Positions 6,558 to 11,694 of a stretch of DNA of 12,010 nt are shown one piece after another (position 1 is the first letter of the stretch; each line of letters starts with the position of its first letter). The DNA is taken from contig CAYUJW010000032.1 in the NCBI GenBank assembly GCA_964445135.1, positions 1 through 12,010 of the forward strand. Reading direction: 5' to 3'. The translations under genes were made by a program, and so were the position numbers. This DNA comes from JACOTV01 sp964445135 (GTDB taxonomy: Bacteria > Patescibacteriota > Microgenomatia > UBA1406 > GWC2-37-13). The notes below the pieces were generated by a model. That model was given only the letters and a program-made list of their open reading frames with translations, was not told the origin of the DNA and searched no databases.

Positions 6558-6751
6558 ATGATCCTCCGCAAGTCGAGCAGGAAAATGAAAACAGTTCCTT
6601 TCAAAAAAGAAACGGGGGGGCGAAAAGTCATCAAGCGTTGAGGCTGATTTCTTATTCAAGCCTTATCATCACAGCTTTCACCGGACTTACCCTAAACGTT
6701 AGTATTAAAGAAAACGTTTTCAGCTGGCCTGATCTCGCTCAGGAGGATCAT
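6558..6751 (-). ncRNA. Structured RNA with paired ends: free-standing ncRNA or rho 5' leader
   Basis: About 194 nt. In 5'-to-3' order on the minus strand, four nested helices are directly visible: P1 6751-6742 with 6567-6558 (10 bp, AUGAUCCUCC with its complement); P2 6737-6734 with 6577-6574 (CGAG/CUCG); P3 6731-6728 with 6581-6578 (CAGG/CCUG); P4 6722-6716 with 6592-6586 (7 bp, UGAAAAC/GUUUUCA). They are separated by short internal loops, giving an interrupted rod. The inner 123 nt include a possible AGGCU/AGCCU hairpin and a pyrimidine tract with seven C (6614-6620) flanked by U-rich sequence. A strong promoter starts transcription within a base or two of P1, and P1 is followed by UUUUAUUC. 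The rod shape and size recall 6S RNA, but I could not match a known family; tmRNA, RNase P and SRP RNA signatures were not found. Confidence 0.55.
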
Positions 6752-6755
6752 CACT

Positions 6756-6784
6756 AGTATACAAATCACCCTATCATTTGTCAA
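6756..6784 (-). promoter_or_regulatory. Near-consensus promoter for the structured RNA (and possibly rho)
   Basis: Minus-strand TTGACA (6779-6784), exactly 17 bp, then TATACT (6756-6761): 11 of 12 consensus bases at ideal spacing, the best promoter in the window. The expected start near 6750 coincides with the outer end of helix P1. Confidence 0.75.
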
Positions 6785-6831
6785 ATATATGTGTGCCAAT
6801 ATTCTGTCGGTGCGCGGCAGACGAAAACGAT

Positions 6832-6837
6832 TATAAT
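6832..6837 (+). promoter_or_regulatory. -10 box just before the small membrane protein gene
   Basis: A perfect TATAAT ends 7 bases before the ATG at 6845, so transcription would begin at or next to the start codon, giving a leaderless mRNA. No good -35 hexamer was seen at 16-18 bp. Confidence 0.4.
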
Positions 6838-6844
6838 ATGACTT

Positions 6845-7372
6845 ATGACACGACCCTCACGCGCCCCATGGATTGCATTAGCTGTCCTTGCAATCTTTGG
6901 CATGTTTTTTCTTGGCGTTCGCTACGGTCGCGAGGTTGAAAAAGCAAATAAGCTGTCAGCCGAAGTCCGCCGAATGCTCCCGACATACTTCCCAACACTT
7001 CAACCAACCCCCCGACAACAGCTGCGCACGTTTCGCACATTTGATGATCCAACACAGTGTGGCGTCAGCTTTACGGTCGATTCACAATGGAAAACAACAA
7101 GACTATCGAGCCAATCGGCCGCGCTTCAAGATGGAGACCAGACGGTGCTTGAATATAGCTGTGCCCCAGAGAACCCCTATAAAACTGGTAGGTCTCAGGC
7201 AACAGGGAGCGCAAAATTAGGCTCAGAATCAGTGAGACAGTATCAATCTGATATGAAAGATGTGATTGTCGTCGAAACACAAAATGTGCCCCGACGATAT
7301 CTGCGCATACACCAAGCGATATATCCCCTCATCAACGACTCATGGATCACCGGTGCATCTACGTCTCAATAA
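6845..7372 (+). CDS. Small single-pass membrane protein of unknown function
   Basis: A 175-residue protein I do not recognise. Residues 8-26 form one membrane helix after a short basic N-terminus (MTRPSRAP), which predicts an N-in, C-out anchor. A charged helical segment (about 29-45) and a Pro-rich linker (46-57) follow, then an extracytoplasmic domain with two cysteines (C72, C106) that could form a disulfide, and a mixed polar C-terminus. No catalytic motif is visible. The start codon is supported by a TATAAT box just upstream and a hydrophobic segment in the expected place; there is no Shine-Dalgarno. It lies 106 bp before the F1 beta-like gene on the same strand, so the two might share a transcript, but the gap is long and no functional link can be shown. 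The gap holds only a small GCTA-AAA-TAGC hairpin and no convincing promoter. Confidence 0.7.
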   Translation: MTRPSRAPWIALAVLAIFGMFFLGVRYGREVEKANKLSAEVRRMLPTYFPTLQPTPRQQLRTFRTFDDPTQCGVSFTVDSQWKTTRLSSQSAALQDGDQTVLEYSCAPENPYKTGRSQATGSAKLGSESVRQYQSDMKDVIVVETQNVPRRYLRIHQAIYPLINDSWITGASTSQ

Positions 7373-7478
7373 CGCTAAAATAGCTTTCACTGCGTAACTT
7401 GTGTATCATAATGTGGTATCTATGCGCACACCAAATTTAAGTCTGTGCCATTGACTTTTCTACACATCACACGAACTT

Positions 7479-9074
7479 ATGACGACACTTGTTGCAAATA
7501 CTCAGCAGATGGGTACGATAGTTGCCGTACGTGGTCAGGTAGTGGAAATTGCCTTTGATACCATGCGTCCGGCAATTCACGATATATTAGTGCTTCAGTC
7601 AGATCCAGGAATCCGTATGGAGGTGTTTGGCTCAACAAGTGCGCAGCATGTTCATTGTCTATTGCTTGACGATCAAGTGAATCTTGCACGTGGGGCAAAG
7701 GTGGTACATACGGCCGGATCACTTCGTATTCCGGTTGGTGAGAAACTTATGGGGCGGGTGTTTGATCTTTTTGGACGACCTCTCGATAACAACGGCCCAA
7801 TTGAGACGAAAGATATGCGACCAATATTTGGTTCGGAAGTGCATTATGACCAAATTGTGGTTCCAGATGAAATCTTAGAAACCGGCATCAAGGCAATTGA
7901 CTTCTTCTGCCCTATGTTGCGAGGCGGCCGCGTCGGGTTATTCGGAGGTCCAGGTGTTGGAAAAACAGTGGTTCTCACTGAGCTTATCCACAACGTTGTG
8001 GTGCTGAATAAGTCAGAAGCAAGCACTTCTATTTTTGCGGGAGTTGGTGAGCGTGCACGCGAAGGTCAGGAGCTCTATGAAGTATTGAAACAAAGTAACG
8101 TATTGGAAAATGTAGCGCTTACCTTTGGTCAGATGGGTGAAAATCCAGTTATTAGGTATCGAACAGCGTTTGCAGCCGTGACGATTGCCGAATACTTTCG
8201 CGACACTCTGCATAAAAATGTGCTTTTTTTCATTGATAATGTCTTTCGTTTTGCACAAGCAGGATATGAATTGGGCATGATGATGGGGACAACCCCAAGT
8301 GAAGATGGATACCAAACAACTCTTACTTCAGAGATGGCAACGCTCCAAGAGCGCCTTATCTCCACAACTTCCGGATCCTTAACGAGCGTTGAAGCAATTT
8401 ATGTACCATCTGATGATCTTACCGATTATGCGGTGCAATCAATTTTCCCCTACCTCCATTCCAACCTTGTTCTGTCGCGCGATATTTACCAACAAGGTCG
8501 ATTCCCCGCAGTTGATCTGCTTGGATCTATGTCTGTTGGCTTAAATGTGGCAATCTGTGGAGAGCGTCACTACAACGCATATATGCAAGCCCAACAGCTA
8601 TTGAAAAAGGCAATGACCCTGGAGCGTGTTGTATCATTGATTGGTGAATCAGAACTTTCAGCAAGCGATCGTCAGCTGTATCGTCGAGCCGAAATCATGA
8701 AGTATTATATGACGCAAAACTTTTTTGTAACAAAAGGCCAAACAGGTAAAGAAGGTGCGTACGTATCGCGCGAAACCACAATTGCAGATGTTGAGACGAT
8801 ACTTTCTGGAAGATATGATGATGCACCTGCGCAGACTTTTGCGTATATTGGTTCACTGTCAGATGTGCTCAAGCCTAAAACCCAGATGCCAACGGCAGAT
8901 GCTGCGCCTGCGACCGGGACTGCCACGCCAGTTGAAGCCGCCGCTGCGGCAAATCCTGCACCACCCGTGGCCGATGTCGCACCAGCTCAAACACAAGCAA
9001 GCACCCCATCGACTCAAAGCCCCCAGCCACAAGCTCCAACGCCCGCGACCACTGATGCCGTAAAAAAACCGTGA
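7479..9074 (+). CDS. atpD: Orphan F1-ATPase beta-like subunit with Pro/Ala-rich C-terminal tail
   Basis: A 531-residue protein, against about 460-480 for ordinary ATP synthase beta. Domain order is normal: beta-barrel (about 10-85), nucleotide-binding domain, helical C-terminal domain to about 465. Walker A GGPGVGKT (156-163), catalytic Glu in GVGERAREG (E191) with R192, and Walker B D253 in FFIDN are intact, so ATP binding and hydrolysis are expected. Departures from E. coli beta: MNEPPGNR reads MGENPVIR (219-226); the adenine-stacking Tyr is F342; DPLDSTSR reads DLLGSMSV (346-353), losing its Arg; DELSEED reads SELSASD (391-397), losing the acidic charges of the lever that touches gamma. 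Residues about 466-531 are a low-complexity Pro/Ala/Thr/Gln tail ending KKP. No alpha, gamma, delta, epsilon or F0 gene is beside it. It may serve a diverged ATP synthase encoded elsewhere, or an F1-like complex with another job. Confidence 0.88.
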   Translation: MTTLVANTQQMGTIVAVRGQVVEIAFDTMRPAIHDILVLQSDPGIRMEVFGSTSAQHVHCLLLDDQVNLARGAKVVHTAGSLRIPVGEKLMGRVFDLFGRPLDNNGPIETKDMRPIFGSEVHYDQIVVPDEILETGIKAIDFFCPMLRGGRVGLFGGPGVGKTVVLTELIHNVVVLNKSEASTSIFAGVGERAREGQELYEVLKQSNVLENVALTFGQMGENPVIRYRTAFAAVTIAEYFRDTLHKNVLFFIDNVFRFAQAGYELGMMMGTTPSEDGYQTTLTSEMATLQERLISTTSGSLTSVEAIYVPSDDLTDYAVQSIFPYLHSNLVLSRDIYQQGRFPAVDLLGSMSVGLNVAICGERHYNAYMQAQQLLKKAMTLERVVSLIGESELSASDRQLYRRAEIMKYYMTQNFFVTKGQTGKEGAYVSRETTIADVETILSGRYDDAPAQTFAYIGSLSDVLKPKTQMPTADAAPATGTATPVEAAAAANPAPPVADVAPAQTQASTPSTQSPQPQAPTPATTDAVKKP

Positions 9075-9089
9075 CGTACGGCATTTTTT
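9056..9089. terminator. Bidirectional-looking intrinsic terminator between atpD-like gene and folA
   Basis: TGCCGT (9056-9061) pairs with ACGGCA (9078-9083), followed by six T (9084-9089). Alternatively an A-run plus CCGT pairs with ACGG plus the T-run around GACGT, which reads as a terminator on both strands. It overlaps the atpD-like stop codon (9072-9074) and lies 19 bp from the convergent folA stop, where shared termination makes sense. Confidence 0.6.
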
Positions 9090-9107
9090 AAACCAAACAT
9101 CTGGGCT

Positions 9108-9611
9108 CTACTTCTGCCGATCATATTGACGAATAGTGTATGAAGTTCCATTTTCACTATATGACCCTATTTCTGATACTATAAAATCCTCAATATTAAA
9201 CGCTGGAAAGAATGCATCGGCAGCATTACTTGATTCATCAATGTGGGTCAGATACATCCGATCAACAGTGTTTAGGGCTTGAGAATAGACTGAAGCACCC
9301 CCTCCTATAAACACTTCATCAGACCCGTTGCAGTCATTGGCAATTTCAACCGCTTTTTCGTATGATGAGGCAAATAATATGCCATTTGGACTGCTGAGGG
9401 GAGGCTTTGAGGTGATTACAATTGTTGTACGATCAGGAAGTGGCTTGCCAAGATGCCCCAAAATGGATTCATGCGTCTTTCGTCCCATGATTATAGGATG
9501 TCCTTTAGTCTTTGTTCTGAAAAAACGCATGTCCCCTGGCAGCTGCCACAAAAGCTTATTTCCACTTCCAAGCTCACGATTTTTGCCAAGTGCTGCAATG
9601 ATGCTAATCAT
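9108..9611 (-). CDS. folA: Dihydrofolate reductase
   Basis: A 167-residue enzyme, usual length for the family, reducing dihydrofolate to tetrahydrofolate with NADPH and so recycling the folate oxidised by thymidylate synthase. Start 'MISIIAALGKNRELG' is the canonical first strand; W22 and the catalytic acid D27 lie in LLWQLPGDM; 'IIMGRKTHESI' (40-50) and 'FIGGGASVY' (101-109) are the NADPH-binding motifs; R61 in PLPDRTTIVI corresponds to the arginine that binds the substrate glutamate tail. It is the last gene of the leftward dTMP operon, 42 bp after thyA. No Shine-Dalgarno is seen. Nothing marks it as a plasmid-type trimethoprim-resistant variant. Confidence 0.95.
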   Translation of the reverse strand: MISIIAALGKNRELGSGNKLLWQLPGDMRFFRTKTKGHPIIMGRKTHESILGHLGKPLPDRTTIVITSKPPLSSPNGILFASSYEKAVEIANDCNGSDEVFIGGGASVYSQALNTVDRMYLTHIDESSNAADAFFPAFNIEDFIVSEIGSYSENGTSYTIRQYDRQK

Positions 9612-9653
9612 AATTTAATGGTGTGCCTGACCACAATATGCGCAGATAAATGA

Positions 9654-10634
9654 TCAGGCAGATTTTTTCGATTCCTGAACATAGCCTCCCACGACTGATA
9701 ATTCAGCTTTGATAGGAGGATGCGGATCATACCCCTCAAGGATCAACTGCTCAGGCATGATTGCGTCAATGTTCTCTACCGCGCCTTCAATTTTGAGAGT
9801 TGGGAATGGGCGAGGGGCGCGGGACAATTGTTCATTTACCTGATCACGATGATTCTCATAAATATGAACATCGCCAAATGTATGAACAAACTCTCCTGGC
9901 TCAACTCCCAGAATTTTTGCAATAATTACCGTTAACAGTGCGTAGCTTGCTATGTTAAAGGGGACGCCCAAAAAGATATCTGCGCTTCGTTGATAGAGCT
10001 GCAGACACAGTTTTCCATGCTTCATATTGAGCTGATACATGTTGTGACAGATCGGAAAACGCACTCCCGAATTGTTTGGTGCCATTGAGTACAAATACGA
10101 AGGATTCCATGAATTGACAATAGTATTATGCGCGCAAGGATCTTTCTTTAACTCATCAATTGCCCATTGAAGCTGGTCGATACGTGACCCATCGTATGCG
10201 GTCCATGAGCGCCATAGTTCACCATAAATATGCTCAAGTTCTCCATGCTTGGCGGCAAATGCCTCATCGTTTTTAATGTTCTCGATAAACTCATCCTTGG
10301 TAAGCTCGGGTAGGCCCGCGACACCCGCTTTGAGCTGTTCGTTATACAAGCGAAATGGATAATCGTCCCAAATATGGACATTATGATCGACCAAATATTT
10401 GATGTTCGTCATCCCCTTCATAAACCACATCAACTCATACAAAACACCCTTCCAGTAGACTTTTTTCGTGGTCAACAAGGGGAAGCCATCCGCCAAATCG
10501 AAACGGATCTGGCGCCCAAACACACTATACGTCTTCACTCCCTCTCCGTAGTCAATCTGCTCTTCCCCGTTTTCAAGGATATCTTTGAGAAGATCGAGGT
10601 ATTGTTGCTCGGGATGGATTTTTGCTGATGTCAT
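9654..10634 (-). CDS. thyA: Thymidylate synthase (ThyA type)
   Basis: A 326-residue enzyme, nearer the L. casei size class than the 264 of E. coli, converting dUMP to dTMP with methylenetetrahydrofolate. The catalytic Cys is C196 in FPICHNMYQ; phosphate-binding R216 lies in LYQRSADIFLG; dUMP-contacting N227 in PFNIASYALL; H257 and Y259 in GDVHIYENH; the C-terminal 'EGYDPHPPIKAELSV' is typical. Extra residues relative to E. coli fall mainly in the region of about 97-135, where long-form enzymes carry an insert. Oddity: the usual DRTGTGT loop, whose Arg reaches the dUMP phosphate, reads YGEGVKT (29-35), so that Arg is missing. Since other phosphate-binding arginines remain, activity is still likely. 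It lies 20 bp after the dcd-like gene with folA following, so substrate supply and cofactor recycling are coupled in one transcript. Confidence 0.95.
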   Translation of the reverse strand: MTSAKIHPEQQYLDLLKDILENGEEQIDYGEGVKTYSVFGRQIRFDLADGFPLLTTKKVYWKGVLYELMWFMKGMTNIKYLVDHNVHIWDDYPFRLYNEQLKAGVAGLPELTKDEFIENIKNDEAFAAKHGELEHIYGELWRSWTAYDGSRIDQLQWAIDELKKDPCAHNTIVNSWNPSYLYSMAPNNSGVRFPICHNMYQLNMKHGKLCLQLYQRSADIFLGVPFNIASYALLTVIIAKILGVEPGEFVHTFGDVHIYENHRDQVNEQLSRAPRPFPTLKIEGAVENIDAIMPEQLILEGYDPHPPIKAELSVVGGYVQESKKSA

Positions 10635-10654
10635 AGGTATTTTTTTATAAAAAA

Positions 10655-11194
10655 TTATACTTGCACTTCTTTTTCAGTAGTCGTGACGCGCCCACCTTGC
10701 CATTGTCCACGGTACATATTTCCGCCTCCTGCCACTTCTGAAAATTGAATATGTACGAAACGACTCCCCAACTCAATTGTCACCTCAACGGGCCCGGCAT
10801 TATGTAAGCCAAATGTGAGCCCCCCGCAGTAACCTGGGGGAACATTGCCTGTTCGAAGCAGAAGCCCTGATCGATATGTGGTTGATCGAGGAGTAATTGA
10901 GGCCGTCAGATATTCTGGCATATTCACATCTTCAATTGTTTTTGTAAGCACGAAGTCACCGGGCTTGAGAGTAATGCTACTTGCTTTTTTCTCATCGTAT
11001 TTTCCAATCAATGTGACTTGGGCGGTGTGTCGCTCGGTCACACCTAAAAATGCATTTCCAGCAATCGTATACACTTCGCCAAGGCGCAGATCAAATCCCG
11101 CACCTTCCGGATTGGTTAGCTCACGTTCGCTGAGATTTGTGACAAGCTGTATCTTTGAAACAAGCTCAAGTAAGTGGGTTGGTCCAAGAATCAT
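10655..11194 (-). CDS. dcd: dCTP deaminase/dUTPase-fold protein lacking the deaminase catalytic Glu
   Basis: A 179-residue protein of the trimeric Dcd/dUTPase superfamily. Family marks: GAGFDLRLGE (31-40), the turn 'ITPRSTTYRSGL' (100-111) in place of RSSLARLGL, and the end YRGQWQGGRV (161-170) matching the YxGQ-x-GR motif. Aligned by eye with E. coli Dcd, IDPGWSGCIVLEFYN corresponds to VPPGYCGGLTFGLHN (118-132): the deaminase Glu (E138 in E. coli) is G129 and the Asp of IDPGW is P119. The dUTPase-type Asp is also absent. It therefore may not deaminate dCTP or hydrolyse dUTP in the usual way; it could be diverged, regulatory, or assemble with Dut. The gene lies between dut and thyA, 20 bp before thyA, which supports a nucleotide role. 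The symbol names the family, not a proven activity. Confidence 0.75.
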   Translation of the reverse strand: MILGPTHLLELVSKIQLVTNLSERELTNPEGAGFDLRLGEVYTIAGNAFLGVTERHTAQVTLIGKYDEKKASSITLKPGDFVLTKTIEDVNMPEYLTASITPRSTTYRSGLLLRTGNVPPGYCGGLTFGLHNAGPVEVTIELGSRFVHIQFSEVAGGGNMYRGQWQGGRVTTTEKEVQV

Positions 11195-11233
11195 ATGGTG
11201 TCGGGAAAAAATACTAATACACGATCAGGATTG

Positions 11234-11263
11234 ATTGTACCGCAGTCGCCAAGCTGCGGTCAA
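11234..11263 (-). promoter_or_regulatory. Internal promoter with palindromic spacer ahead of the dcd-like gene
   Basis: Minus-strand TTGACC (11258-11263), 18 bp, then TACAAT (11234-11239). The inverted repeat ACCGCAG / CTGCGGT (7 bp arms, 11239-11245 and 11254-11260, 8-base loop) fills the spacer and touches both boxes. The -35 overlaps the dut stop codon (11260-11262). As DNA this is a natural operator; as RNA read through from dut it is a stable stem-loop in the 65-bp gap. Confidence 0.45.
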
Positions 11264-11694
11264 CTGCCGGTTGAGCCAAATCCGCCACGACTCGAGTCGC
11301 CAGACATATCTGACTCAACAAATTCATCTATTTTGGCAATTGAGACAAGCATGGCTTGTGCAATTCGCTCGCCCCGCGCAACCGCCACATCGTGTTTGGA
11401 AAAATTAATAAGTTCAATGCCAATCTCGTCCTCTGGCCCATGGTAATCCTGATCAATCACTCCAACACTATTTGCAACCATCAACTTCTTCTTAATTGGC
11501 AGAGAACTTCTTGACTGAAGCAGTAGCACATATCCTTTTGGCACCTCAACAATCAAGTTTGTTGGAGCAATTACCACTTCAAAAGGGGGAATGATTAAGT
11601 CGATGCGCGAGTAAAGGTCAAACGCCACGGCCCCCGCGCTATGATAGGTAGGAAGCGGGAGTGAGCTATCAACACGCGCCATGCATAGTTTCAT
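11260..11694 (-). CDS. dut: dUTP diphosphatase (dUTPase)
   Basis: A 144-residue trimeric enzyme hydrolysing dUTP to dUMP and pyrophosphate, which keeps uracil out of DNA and feeds thymidylate synthase. All five family motifs are visible: I, AGAVAFDLYS (20-29, D26); II, QSRSSLPIK (60-68); III, NSVGVIDQDYHG (75-86) with the catalytic D81 and the substrate-stacking Y84; IV, RGERIAQ (107-113); V, SRGGFGSTGS (135-144), the mobile P-loop-like tail. It should be fully active. Its ATG overlaps the stop of the upstream gene as ATGA, and GGGGGGAG lies 5 bases before the ATG, a rare good Shine-Dalgarno in this window, so translation is probably coupled. The complete active site contrasts with the degenerate dcd-like neighbour. 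Confidence 0.95.
   Translation of the reverse strand: MKLCMARVDSSLPLPTYHSAGAVAFDLYSRIDLIIPPFEVVIAPTNLIVEVPKGYVLLLQSRSSLPIKKKLMVANSVGVIDQDYHGPEDEIGIELINFSKHDVAVARGERIAQAMLVSIAKIDEFVESDMSGDSSRGGFGSTGS

Noticed and set aside
6558..6751. Cobalamin riboswitch, because the minus strand contains GUCCGGUGAAAG
   Set aside because: The essential GCCACUG-type box and the conserved core around it are absent, and the downstream gene is rho.
6845..7055. Overlapping frames on both strands in the small membrane protein region
   Set aside because: Only the plus-strand 175-codon frame has a promoter in place and a sensible membrane helix at its N-terminus; the others lack both.
7984..7992. Exact DnaA box TTATCCACA inside the atpD-like gene
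   Set aside because: It is a single site in a coding sequence, explained by the codons for a Leu-Ile-His-Asn stretch, with no other boxes nearby.
8755..9063. A 102-codon plus-strand frame inside the end of the atpD-like gene
   Set aside because: It is the +1 shadow of the Pro/Ala-rich tail, giving an artificial Leu/Gln/Arg/Pro repeat composition with no start signal.
9108..11694. Phage or mobile origin for the folA/thyA/dcd/dut cluster, a combination common in phages
   Set aside because: No integrase, phage structural gene, attachment repeats or change in base composition is visible, and the flanks are housekeeping genes.
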